Assembly (NCBI GenBank): GCA_963971405.1
Contig: OZ020490.1
Location: 3,596,001-3,660,000, forward strand
Direction: 5' to 3'
Length of the DNA: 64,000 nucleotides
Source of the DNA: Psococerastis gibbosa
Lineage: Eukaryota; Arthropoda; Insecta; Psocodea; Psocidae
The translations under genes were made by a program, and so were the position numbers. Of the stretch, positions 30,637 to 41,556 are shown piece after piece (positions within the stretch are counted from its first letter, which is position 1; each line of letters starts with the position of its first letter). The notes below the pieces were generated by a model. The model ran no database searches. It had not been told where the DNA came from and worked only from the letters and a program-made list of their open reading frames with translations.

Positions 30637-31250
30637 AGCCAATCATTGCATAAAGAAGAATAGACTAAACAAGTGCTGGTGTACCTGACGTATTTATGCC
30701 CTTTATACATCATAATTATACCTGAGGTTCAGTGGCGGACTGGGCCGGCAGGCAGTCGGGCATTTGCCCGGTGGGCCGGACCAAAAATAGCTGTTTGGGG
30801 CCGGACGTCGAAGGGAAAATCTTTTTATTTTATTTTATTTTTATTTTTTTATGTTCAGTTTTTAACTTTAACTTAACATATTTCAAAATTAAACTAAATA
30901 AAATTGGTGTTAATAACAAGCATTTTAATCTTCTTCTTCTTCTTTCTTCTTCTTCGGCCGGTACTCCCCTGCGCCGAAGGAATATATTTATAAATTAACA
31001 ATTATACCCTTATAATACAAATAACCTGTGGGCCCCCAAGTTAATCAACTTGTCGGGGGCTCGCACAGTAAACGCTGTAGATGATGCAACATGTTTTCCA
31101 TTTCACGTCTGTGTTAGCAAAAAAAACCTAGTTTTAATTTCAAATCAGTTTAATTCATACCATTTAAAATTGTAAGTTAACGTAAAGAGTAATTATAGTA
31201 AAGTAAAATAATTAAAGTAAAAAGTAAAGTAAGTTTTAAAGCGAAGTATT

Positions 31251-32105
31251 TTAATTCAAAAGCCATTTTTTAATTTTCGTTTTCATCTCTCCTATTTTAG
31301 TTAATTTTTTAAGTTGTATGGGCAATTCATTAAAAATTTTCGTTATACTATTTAATCTATTCCCGTATTTGTTGTAGGCTGGTTTCAAATTGACGTTTCT
31401 TGGATTTCGAGTATTGTGATGTGAATTGTTTTCTGTTTCTATGTTAAAATTCTTGTCAAAGAAGTTATATTTAATTACTTTAAATGTATAGAGTTGTTTT
31501 AGGTTTAATATTTCGAGGTACTTATATTTATCATCAATGTGGTTAAATGTTTTGTTTAGTTTGTTTGACAATATATTCTTAATTATTCTATTTTGGGCAT
31601 TTTGCACTTTATTTACATGAGTGTTTTCGTCCCTGCACCAAGATATTATTCCTTAAGTTATTACAGACTCTATCAGGGCGTGATAAACATTTTTTATTAC
31701 TTTCCTCGGCATCCCGTATTTTAATTTATGGAGAGATGCACTCCCAGATCGCAGTCTTTTACACAATGACTCTATATGCGATTGCCAGTTTAGATGGCTG
31801 TCAATGGTTGATCCCAAATATTTGTGCTCTTCTACCATGTCTATATATTGTGTGCAATTGCAGGTATTGCTGGAGTGCAGACATCCATTTTTGTAGAATA
31901 TGTATTTGCTTTCAATTTGTTTGGGTCCTCTATTCCTCATGTGCATGATTTTTGTCTTTTTGAAGTTAATTGCCAGACCGAGGTCATGGGTCAGTTGTTG
32001 AATTTCTCTGATTGCAGAGTTCATTTTCTTGCTAGCTGCTTTCACATCTTTGTTTGCAATTACGAGTGCCATATCATCTGCGTACATAAATACCTGCAAA
32101 CCTTT
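31251..32105 (-). mobile_element. LINE reverse transcriptase fragment with YADD and one stop
   Basis: Reads FMYADDMALVIANKDVK (catalytic YADD), LGLAINFKKTKIMHM, EEHKYLGSTIDSHLNW, ALIESVIT, then a TAA where family members continue with GIISWC in the same frame, and NHIDDKYKYLEILNLKQLYT to the C-terminus. The single nonsense codon and missing N-terminal part make it a dead copy, but a young one. Confidence 0.85.
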
Positions 32106-32119
32106 TAAGTAGTCTATTA

Positions 32120-32980
32120 ATTTATTAATAATAATAATAAAGTCTTTATTAAAAAAAAATATGTATGGATACAGCGAGATTAGGGCCTATGGCCCTCTCA
32201 TACACCTAACTGTACATAACAACGATATTGTTTGATTGAAATATATTTTTATAAACTACATTCATACAGTATATCAGTCTTACCTTTCATTCAAGATAAC
32301 AGACACACTAATTCACATTCGCTGCCATCTACTGTACATTCACACACACATTTTTCTCACACATTCACACGCAGCCTTGCCTTGATCAACCGGTGACAGT
32401 GGTTTGCTGACTAAGGAGAAACTTGTAATATTTGTTTTTAAATACGTTGAGAGAAGGAGAGGCACGAATTTCTATGGGTATCGAGTTCCATAGTGTAGAG
32501 GAAGAGATGAGAAATGAAGAGTGGAAGATTCGGGAATGAGAGAGATGGGTTAGAAGGAGGTCGTCCCCACGAGTATTATAGGCTCGCGAGGAAAGTGGTG
32601 TAAGGGACGAGAAGAGGTAGGATGGGGATTGGGTATGCAGCACTTTGAAGACCAGGCATGCCTGGTGAAGTTGACGCCGACGTTGGAGATTCAGCCAAGC
32701 CAGAGAGTTCAGGAGTGGAGATATGTGGTCTCTGTACGACTTGACATTGAGTACGAACCTAACGCAGTTATTCTGCAACCTCTGGAGGTGAGTTGCTTGT
32801 GCTGCGGTCATATCGTTGTAGACTATGTCACAGTAGTCTAGGAGAGGAAATATAAGGGCTTGAACGAGCCGTTTCTTCAGATTAGGGGGCAGAAAATTTT
32901 TCAGGCGCCTAAGAGCGTGTAGTGAGCCCATAGTTTTTCGCGAGATGTTGGTCACCTGGGCGTCCCATGATAAATCATCA
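32120..32980 (-). mobile_element. Second LINE 3' part, jockey/CR1-like
   Basis: Frame from DDLSWDAQVTNISRK near 32,975 through LLDYCDIVYNDMT, LQRLQNNCVRFVLNV, RRRQLHQACLVFKVLH and AYNTRGDDLL to a stop at 32,386. AAT/TTA repeats near 32,127 probably are its 3' tail. It is cut at the 5' side. Confidence 0.85.
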
Positions 32981-33889
32981 GTAATGGTAATGGTAATTTA
33001 ACAGCATTTTGAATTTCAAATGTAAGCGCGCGTCCGGCTTTTTGACCTGAGGAAGGGGCCGCGGTATCCAAGAATGCCTGGGCCGATCTCCAGTCCCAGT
33101 CCGCCACTGCTGAGGTTTCATACTCCAGTTCTTTAAAAACAGCACTATTCCGAAGCCATAGGTGAAGTAGTATTCCCATTACTATAAGATACCTGTAGGC
33201 TGGACACGTGTGGTACACTTGAGGTATTATTCAAATTTGACGACCATGACTGGCGAGACATCAAGATATCCACTAATAGGATTCAAACCCGAAATTTAGC
33301 TTGATTCTAGCTTGTTCCTCATAGTAATTCGTCCATCTCTATCTCCGGCTTCTCTAATAAATAGGTATTTCTTTAAAAGTACCTATATTATTGCTGGTTT
33401 CTTAACGCAGATGCGATCGACCTTGCCGTCCACTTAGGGCCTACATTGACACCAATAGGTTGTATAGACTGTAATTTAACATCTGATGAAATGGTATTAC
33501 GTTTCTTAGACAAAGATAGTTATTAGATAGTTAGCTATTCTTGCTCACTGCTCTTTTTGGGGTTTTGTTGGGTTGTAAGTTAGGGCCGTGGTCGAGTGGT
33601 TAGGGAGCTTGCCTTTTAATCGGGGTAATGGTAATTCGAGAAGTCCTTAGTCCTGATGAGTCTGATAATGCGCTTAGTCCTGATAAGAACTGATGGTTTC
33701 TGAACGACTGACTCATTGCTCTTGTATTCTGCTCTGAATTATTGAGTGTGTCCCATCCCATTGAGAGAAGGCTAAGACCGTGGTGGGGTGGTTAGTGAGC
33801 CTGCATTTCTATCGGGAGACCGGTACGTAGTTAGAATCTTCAGGGAGATCGGATTTACTTTAATTAGGGGTAGAATACAAGGGATGAGT

Positions 33890-34265
33890 CAATTGTCCTG
33901 AAACCATCAGTCCTTATCAGGACTATGCCATCAGTCTTTGTCTTGAAGACTATACCATCAGTCCTTGTCAGGACTATACCATCAGTCCTTATCAGGACTA
34001 TACCATCAGTCCATATCAGGACTACACCATCAGTCCTTGTCATCACGACTATACCATCAGTCTTTATCTGGACTATGCCATCAGTCCTTGTCATCAAGAC
34101 TATACCATCAGTCCTTGTCATCAAGACTATACCATCAGTCCTTATCAGGACTATACCATCAGTCCTTGTCATCAAGACAATACCATCAATCCTTGTCATC
34201 TAGACTATACCATCAGTCCTTATCAGGACTATACCATCAGTCCTTATCAGGACTTACCTCATGAT
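33890..34265. repeat. 24/27-bp hairpin minisatellite
   Basis: About 13-14 units of two types, ACCATCAGTCCTTATCAGGA + CTAT (24 bp) and ACCATCAGTCCTTGTCATCA + AGACTAT (27 bp). Each unit is a small palindrome (AGTCCT-tatc-AGGACT). The open frames on both strands follow from lengths divisible by three. Confidence 0.95.
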
Positions 34266-34447
34266 GGGTGTAGCACTCTCTCCCGAACCGTCGCCCCATT
34301 CGGCCCTGATAATGGACTCTGCCCTAATTGTTCGATGACTTCAGTCACAGACCATGCCTCTAATAACTATTAACACAGCAGGTAATGTGTCCAACCCTTT
34401 GTTAAATAATATTACACCATTGCCATTGACCTTTAGCAATAAATTGG

Positions 34448-34715
34448 GTAGACCCTGATCAGAAGGAAAATTATACCTTTATGTCAAGTTTCAGACCTTG
34501 GTCACCCGCCCACAAATCGACGTTGACAGACAGATAGAAGGACAGACAGACAGATCGACAGACAGACAGACAGACCGACATACAGACCGACAGCATTTCG
34601 TGAAAACCACTTTTTTGGTTCCTGGGGCCTCAAAACGGGTAAATTCACCGAATCTCGAAATCTAAAATTGACCGTCAGAAAGCTTTTCTAACATTAACGT
34701 TTAAATAGGAAAACA
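34448..34715 (-). mobile_element. T1 element, terminal piece
   Basis: A long CAGA/GACA run, then ATTTCGTGAAAACCACTTTT and TTCCTGGGGCCTCAAAACG, as in the T1 right end. Confidence 0.6.
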
Positions 34716-35674
34716 ACAAACTTCTGACACTTACTCCAAGTAAATATTCCAGAACATTTCTATCTGACTCATTACACAAGAGCAACAAAGGTGGACCTGC
34801 GCGTGATGAACTTGAAACAATGCTATACAAATTACAGAGCCATACGAATAGACTAGTAATTGGGGCGTTTGGTGATTACTGCCCACGATGCTTCTCACTT
34901 GGCTAATTATGTGATGGATATCTCATTGCAGTTAGCACGGAGTATGCCCACGAACGCCTATAGGGCATTATAATCGGGCATTATAGTGTGCAGTGCTGGA
35001 ACTCGGTTTAATAGAGTCATGGAATTATCGGCCATTTTAATAGTGCAGTGCTGGAACTCCGATTAGCAGAATGATGAAATTATCCGAATCAGTGGCGTAC
35101 GCAGGGTGATTTACACCCGCATATTTTTAGGTTATTATGGGAAATTTTGAGATGGGGTAAAAAGATTGACAACAAAGTTGGGACCGAACCATGGAGAGAT
35201 ACAGGGGGGTAGGGGGGATAGCTACTTGACAATTTTTGAAACCCTATTTTACTATATTAGTAGATTTATATTATGCCTCTAAATTTTTTTCCAAAAAAAA
35301 AAACGTTATTAAGTAGGGAAAAAGACCTCTATGCATATTAGAATGAGGAATGTAAATGTCTACTCAAGTGTGTACCTACTTGATATTGTAGCTTTGTCAA
35401 GTACCTACTCGTAGGTACCTACCTTTTTTAAGTGCATTACCTTGCATATTATAGACTATAAACAAGTCCTGTTTATTAATGTTTCCTCCACTTGTTAATT
35501 TCTTCTTCGTGTTAACCTTAACCCCGATAGGTGCTCAGGTAAGACCTTTCTACTCTGATGCACTGCCTACATGGTAATTTCTTCTAAGTCTATTGTTCTA
35601 TTGTACAATATATGTGTACAGGTAGTTAATCGTCCATACCTAAAACACTCATCTTGGACATGATATGTGGAATA

Positions 35675-35735
35675 GTAGAAAGGTTGTTGGTTCGAACCCC
35701 ACTCTTGCAACATTTTCAGGCCATGCTTATAATAA
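35675..35735 (+). mobile_element. SINE family SA, partial
   Basis: GAAAGGTTGTTGGTTCGAAC with B box, then TTTTCAGGCCATGCTT. Confidence 0.5.
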
Positions 35736-35909
35736 CAGCCCGCCAGGAAAATAAGAACTGGTGGAAGGTAACTCATTTTGACGGCATTAATTAATTTTTT
35801 GCAGACTCAGACATTCGTATTTACATTTAAATATCCACTTATTGGCTTATATTTTACATTTTACTAATTTTACTCTCGGTTATGGTTCTCTAAACCAATC
35901 TAAATTATG

Positions 35910-36440
35910 GCCTTCGATAGCATAGTGGTAGCTTGATTGAAGAACTAGTAGAATCCGGGCTGATGGGCCGTGGTCGAATTGAAAGTGAACTTCCAAACGT
36001 TTCGTCAACATCTGCGGTTGACATCTTCAGTGGCGCTGCGTAGACTTCGAAGGTTGTACCTCGGTGGCTCCGTAGCGGAGCCATCTGCGGTTGACTGTCC
36101 ACAGTCACTGGTGAGCCTCCGAGATACAATCTTAAAAGTCTACGCAGTTCCACTGAAGATGTCGACCGCAGATGTTGACGAAACGTTTGGAAGTTCACTT
36201 TCAATTCGACCACGGCCCATCAGCCCGGATTCTACTGGTTCTTCATTTGACTCCAGCCGTGAAAGCCTTTGCAGTTACATAGTGGTAGCTTGTTCGTACT
36301 CGTGCGAGTCTCTGCACACCATCGGAAACTTGTCGTAACTCAACGCAGGTATACCTACAGAGGCGGCTGATGAGGTTATTTCGATACATGCATTGAATTG
36401 TTTGTATGTAAAATAATTTATTTTAAATATTTAAAAAAAA
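35910..36440 (+). mobile_element. SINE family SB split by F1
   Basis: GGCCTTCGATAGCATAGTGG head, then F1 (35936-36279), then the rest: CGTACTCGTGCGAGTCTCTG, GAGGCGGCTGATGAGG and an A-rich tail. Confidence 0.65.
35936..36279. mobile_element. Foldback element F1 with 13-bp target duplication
   Basis: TAGTGGTAGCTTG at 35923-35935 and at 36280-36292. Arms carry CCGGGCTGATGGGCCGTGG and ACGTTTCGTCAACATCTGCG in both orientations, and the end AGCCGTGAAAGCCTTTGCAG. Confidence 0.75.
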
Positions 36441-36519
36441 AACTCGAGTTAGCCTTCAATCTAAAGACATTATATTCCAGTATTATACTCGTATGTTATA
36501 TATCGTATCTTATGCACCA

Positions 36520-36710
36520 TAATAGAAGGCACAATCGAAGGCACCAATACAAGAGGACGACAAAGGAAGGCGTACGCAGAAGACCTCAAGAAAGATATGA
36601 GATGCGGAATCTACTTGGAACTCAAGAGAACGGCCCAAGTTAGGGAGGAGTGGAGGAGGAGGTGGAAAGATTAGCTGCAAGCCAATCGCTAGATTGCAAC
36701 TACAGAAGAA
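36520..36710 (+). mobile_element. LINE 3' end, family L4t
   Basis: IIEGTIEGTNTRGRQRKAYA, ELKRTAQVREEWRRRW then stop and GATTGCAACTACAGAAGAAG. Confidence 0.7.
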
Positions 36711-36749
36711 GGTATATATTGTATTATAACACTGACATTAAATTAAGTC

Positions 36750-36825
36750 CAGCGGTTAAGACAACGCCGCGGTTAGGCGTAGATTATGGGTTCGAATCCC
36801 GCCAAGCCCAGTTTTTCTATATCCT
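36750..36825 (+). mobile_element. tRNA-derived SINE, family SC
   Basis: GCGGTTAAGACAACGCCGC head, B box GGGTTCGAATCCCGCCAAG, tail CAGTTTTTCTATATCC. Confidence 0.6.
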
Positions 36826-36903
36826 TTAATTTCGGTTCATTCTAAAGACTAGTTCTCTCTGATCGTTGCTTGAATATTTGACATACTGTAAGAAAATACG
36901 TAC

Positions 36904-37003
36904 CCATCGTCTTCCACCTAGGCATATCCTCAAGCCAGACAAAAACAAGCCCACCAGGAAAATCCAGTCTATTTCCATGTCCCTCCAACATTAACATATG
37001 GTG
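36904..37003 (-). CDS. Orphan exon-like segment, unknown protein
   Basis: Between acceptor CTTTTTGCAG and donor GATGG|GTACGT, the - strand reads HHMLMLEGHGNRLDFPGG then LVFVWLEDMPRWKTMG without a stop. The residue mix looks protein-like, but I do not recognise it and no partner exon is visible. It could be a distant exon of the lipase gene, part of another gene, or chance. Confidence 0.3.
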
Positions 37004-37024
37004 CTGCAAAAAGCTGAAAAAAAC

Positions 37025-37275
37025 CATGTATAAGGTTAAGAAACGAAAACTAACATACTTCGGCCATAATATTAGCAACTAAAGGTATTGCCTTCTGCAT
37101 GTAGCAGTCCTAGGGAAACTAAAAGGACTGAGGGCTCCCGGCAGAAGAACAACCTAGTTGAAAAACCTGAGACAGGTTTAGCAAGAGCACGACTTCAGTT
37201 TTCAAAACAGTCTCCAAGGTCCGAATTGCCATGATGATCGCGAATCTTCGGTAGAAGAGACATTAAAAGAAGAAT
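37025..37275 (+). mobile_element. LINE L2t tail remnant
   Basis: TTAAGAAACGAAAACTAACA, GGACTGAGGGCTCCCGGCAG and GATCGCGAATCTTCGGTAGA. Confidence 0.7.
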
Positions 37276-37352
37276 TTATGCAAATGATTTTGCATTGTAA
37301 ATATAGTCCCATTTTAAAAGATGCATCCGTTGTTTAAAAGGCATTTGAAAAC

Positions 37353-37599
37353 ATGAAGAACTAGTAGAATTGGGGCTGATGGGTCGTGGTCGATATAAAA
37401 GTGAGCTTCCAAACGTTTCGTCAACTCGCTACGCAGCCAGCGTGGTACAACCTTCGAAGTCTACACAGCGCCACTGAAGATGTCGACCGCAGCTGTTGAC
37501 AAAACGTTTGGAAATTCACTTTCATATCGAGCACGGCCCATCAGCCCGGATTCTGTTGGTTCCTCATAAGACTCCGGCCATGGCCTTCGCAGTTACATA
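37353..37599. mobile_element. Foldback element F1
   Basis: GCATTTGAAAAC before and GCATTTGGAAAT after (10 of 12 match) suggest the target duplication. Arms as in the other copies, with more substitutions. Confidence 0.65.
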
Positions 37600-38109
37600 G
37601 CATTTGGAAATATCAGCTTTAACTAGTTTAATAACTACTACCGTAGAGGGCTGTTGTGACACCCCCCCCCCCCCCAAAAAAAAGTGTTTTGCCCCCTCTC
37701 TCCCATAGAGATGCTCCAACTAATTCAAAAATTAGCCTTGGTTCGATTTAATAATTTTACTAGTATTCACCGTGTTTATTTTTATTACAATAAACCTGAC
37801 TCTAAATCCGCTATTTGGGGGCACATAGCCTACCTGAAAACCATCAAGCACTAGTATAGTAGTTCCTAGTAGCTGCCGTTCTTAGGTAAGACTTAGGTTA
37901 GGACTTAGGTAGCTTAGATTTGTAAGGAAACCGAGATGCGCAAACTTGTAACCACTAATATTATGATGAAAATATATATATATATATTTTTTAAATTTAT
38001 ATTTGTATTATTAAAATGGTCACAACCCTTGCCCCCTCCCCCAATAGCCCGAGGAATGACAATGCCCTGTGTTTATTAAATAACTTAATGAATTTTGGTT
38101 CTATTATGA

Positions 38110-38225
38110 AGCCAACCTAACTATATATTGTGTTACGGCTATAAAGCACTCTCTTGTACTAAACTAGGAACCGCCTGTTTCACATGCCCTCCGAACCATG
38201 GCCCGAAAATTTAGTGAGTTTAGGG
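38110..38225 (-). mobile_element. SINE family SA body without tRNA head
   Basis: AGCCAACCTAAC, GGCTATAAAGCACTCTCTTG and CATGCCCTCCGAACCATGG. Confidence 0.6.
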
Positions 38226-38728
38226 CTCGCCCCAACTTGTTTGATTGATGATTAATTGATTGTATAATTTAACAGAAATAAATATTTATTTCTTTATAAC
38301 TTATTTATATATTGAAAGTTGTTACCCCTATGCCTAAGCTTTGGCAATTTCAAATATCCTATTTATATCCAGATTTGAGGTGTCATACCGTTGATCGGTC
38401 AAAGGTGTCACAAACATCATTAATTATTATATTTTGTAATGGCCTAAGTAATAGATGTCAAGGCGCTCTGCCTGTTTCCAGATATCTCGCTCAATTGTAG
38501 GCTAGTTAGGTAGTAGGTACGCCTAACGGCCGTCCAAGTGCAACCTACAGTAACTTTGTTTTTTTTTCACACAAAATGAGTGTTTTATATCATTGGATGC
38601 TATTTAACAAAGGGTTAGTTTGACTTACATTGCCTGCTGTGTTCATAGTCATTAGAGGTGGGCCTAACAGTCATCGAACAATTAAGGCTCGTCTCCCTCC
38701 CATTATCGTCTCCCTTGGGGCATCTAGT

Positions 38729-38935
38729 TCGATGGCATAGTGGTACTTGTTCGTACTTCTAGACACCATGCGAACGGAAATCTGTCGTAACTCAGCACAG
38801 GTATTACCTACAGACGCAGCTAAAGAGGTTATTCGGATATTTTCATTGAGTTGCTTGAATGCGAATAATCTTTTTAAAAATATAAATATAAATAGGCCTA
38901 TAAAAAAACAGCTCTTGATACCCTATGATAATAAA
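38729..38935 (+). mobile_element. SINE family SB
   Basis: TCGATGGCATAGTGGTACTT, CTGTCGTAACTCAGCACAGG, GCAGCTAAAGAGGTTATTCG and an A/T-rich tail. Confidence 0.6.
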
Positions 38936-39059
38936 TAATAAATAAACCAATATATATATTTATGTTAAAATATACAATACAAGTAATAAACAAGGAATTG
39001 ACAAGAAAGCTTAAAGTAGAATCGTCCAAATATCGCCAAAATCAGGTAGCCTAGTTCTG

Positions 39060-39225
39060 TTATTGTCATTGTGCTAGTGCTTCAGTGACACTGTAGAAAG
39101 CTTTCTCTAAGAGATGGTCTTTAAGTAATTTAGGGAAGTTAGAAGCATTTCTCGCCGCTCTCAGTTCAATCGGAATCTGACATTTGTTCCACGTGCCCTA
39201 GCCACCTAATGGGGGCCCTCTTAAT
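39060..39225 (-). mobile_element. LINE 3' tail, same family as 21-300
   Basis: The reverse frame reads ELRAARNASNFPKLLKDHLL then EKAFYSVTEALAQ and stop, nearly the same as the window's first repeat. Confidence 0.75.
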
Positions 39226-40187
39226 TTCGGCTACTATCGGAGGTTCTCGGTATTTCGAGTAAAGCTCATCATTCCTACGTATACGCCACATGCTCAGTTC
39301 CTTCCTCTCTCCCTGATTAGGCTTACATTACAATACTATATTACTAGGTACTAGGTACTTACCTTTAAACCCGCAAATTTTACGTGAAATATCCTAAATT
39401 ATAGAACCACATAAAAAGCGAACAACTACTGTCAAGTCACTCATCACTGCAAACAACAGAACTGTAGCCAGGTACACTTAAAAGTCACCAAATTTGAAAC
39501 ATTTCACACGTAAAATACTTAAAAGTAAATTCATTTTTAATACCATTCTATAAGATAAGTCAATAACTACTGACACTATTAAAAGAATAAATCAGACACC
39601 ACACACACTTCCAGTATTTTGTACAAAGGCAAATTCCACCAGAAATACTAACCTTACAGCCATCAATGAGATAGCATAAAGTACAAGAAATGTTCTCTAC
39701 ATTTTGATATGTAATGTGTGGCCGTCACTAACACCGATTGGCCACAGTTAGTCAACTCATTTTTTTTAATAACGGACACTGAGTAGGTTGAGCTGAAGAA
39801 GTGACAACATTGTGGTTAATTGGTGTAAGTTACAGTGAATGCATAAAAATGTAGAGGAACATTGCTTCTTTAAGGCACCTTATTGTTGGCTTTGCTATTA
39901 ATATTTCTTTGGATAAATTTGTTTTTGTGCCAGAAAAGGGACAGTGGGATCTTGCTCTCATGATACCTTATATCAACTTCACTATTAGGCTTGTAGCCTA
40001 CGAGTACTGAGCCGATCCAGGTTTAGCTTCTCGCACGTGGTTGGAGGTGGAATCTCTCAAGTGGATTGCCTTCAAAAGGGATTTGTTGCAGATAATGTTT
40101 GCGTATATACTTTCTATGCTGCGCTTACCACAAGGTCACTGTTGATATGATATAACGGTAAATTGGTTGATTTGCAATTTATTCGTT
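39226..40187. other. No recognisable feature
   Basis: Unique-looking AT-rich sequence on both strands; no exon with splice sites and sensible coding, no repeat ends seen. Confidence 0.4.
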
Positions 40188-40325
40188 AGTATATAAGAAA
40201 AGCTTTGTGTTGGTCGATATTTCTGATTTAAAGATTTCAACGGAATAATACGTTTTAGGCATACCGGGATTCCAAAAAAGTTTTTTTTTCGAAATGTCTG
40301 TCTGCCCGTCTATCTGCGGTCGTCC
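40188..40325 (+). mobile_element. T1 element, terminal piece
   Basis: AAGAAAAGCTTTGTGTTGGT, GATTTCAACGGAATAATACG and ACGTTTTAGG, then a GTCTGTCTGCCCGTC run. Confidence 0.55.
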
Positions 40326-40766
40326 ATGCTGGTTTAGTCTGGGCCCCTAAGCAATCCCCTTCCCCCTCTATGGGCACTATGTCTATACTAGGTAAGGGGA
40401 CTAACATTGCAACTAAGAACTAGTAATACTAAATACTAAATACATAATATTTTTAGTTATAGTAGGCCTATATTTCCAGTATACTGTATATAGTTTTGGT
40501 GGGAAACCTTTCTGTTTTAAAAATTTGAGTTTTACAATAGGCTATTATGAAAAGCACATTTTTCAATTATGAAAAGTTTTGAAAATTACATAATAAATTA
40601 ACTATTTAAAAAAAAAATTGTGGGCCCTCAGGCAGCTCTGGGCCCTTAGGCAGTCGCTTAGTGTGCCTAGTTGGTGATCTAGCACTAGTAGCACTAGCGT
40701 TACATTGTAGACTGCAGACTACTAGCAGAGTCGCAGGGGCTGTACACTCTTAACCAACTAGATCCA

Positions 40767-41222
40767 TTATTATCCGATTTGGATGAAACTTGGCACTAAA
40801 ATTGATCATACAAATGCCTTGATCGAGTTCGTTAACCAGCTAGATCCACTATTTAGTTATAAGATGGCGGCCGATTGAAACCTTAAATAATTCATATCTC
40901 AGTTAATATTGATTGCAGAGGTATGAATTAAAATTTGACTGAAAGCCCGTATTATTGTCTACGATAATGGTTATTAACACTTTTTACGTCAAATCAACCA
41001 TTTTAAGATTGCGTCCAGTCAAAGTGAAAATAATTTGATAAGTAAAAGTTCATAGTTGTCATTGTTTGGAACACAAGAGTTTTTCGTGGGTTGATGTTCT
41101 GGTCGGAAAAATAATGTAAGTAATTTATTATTTTTTATTACATACATAGCGCAGGTAGCGTAGAGGAAGAGCAGGGTCTGCAGTATCTTCCTACACCTGA
41201 TCGGCAAGAGCAGAGAGGGATT
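40767..41222 (+). repeat. Direct repeat D, copy 1 (empty site)
   Basis: Begins TTATCCGATTTGGATGAAAC and ends TGATCGGCAAGAGCAGAGAG. About 455 bp, matched by copy 2 at 41,557 with scattered substitutions. Contains AGATGGCGGCCGATTGAAA. Confidence 0.85.
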
Positions 41223-41462
41223 TTTTTCTTATGATTTAGGCCTAAGATACTTATACCTAGCCAATTAAAAAGAGTTTAAACTAACAAATAAAAAATTTTT
41301 GATTAAAAATATTTAATCCGAAAATTATGACATAATTCATTTTTTTTAAAAAACTCAAATAGGCCTATTGAGATGGCGACCAATGTTCGACTTTCGAAAA
41401 ATTTCCTCACAACTTTTCATTTCATGACCCCCTGAGCCTAAAACCACCCTCCGTTCAAAATG

Positions 41463-41493
<31 letters not shown>
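41463..41493. repeat. TA microsatellite
   Basis: Sixteen or so TA units between the two D copies. Confidence 0.9.
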
Positions 41494-41500
<7 letters not shown>

Positions 41501-41556
41501 ATACAGGTATGTATGTAACTTATATTGATTTTAGGAAACACTCTAACTTCCGTAAA

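Noticed and set aside
32952-33218. 88-codon - strand ORF with CAGTGGCGGACTGGGACTGG sequence
   Set aside because: The underlying sequence resembles the CAGTGGCGGACTGGGCC repeat at 30,730, so it is a repeat end and not a coding exon.
33864-34264. ORFs with repeated TDGIVLM or YHQSLSSR peptides on both strands
   Set aside because: Direct result of 24/27-bp tandem units; every frame repeats and none has gene context.
35960-35985. CTGATGGGCCGTGGTCGAAA in F1 as a hammerhead ribozyme core
   Set aside because: The CUGAUGA core would need A after CUGAUG, but F1 copies have G; stem II could be only 3 bp, and I cannot find a matching cleavage-site arm. A covariance search could still decide.
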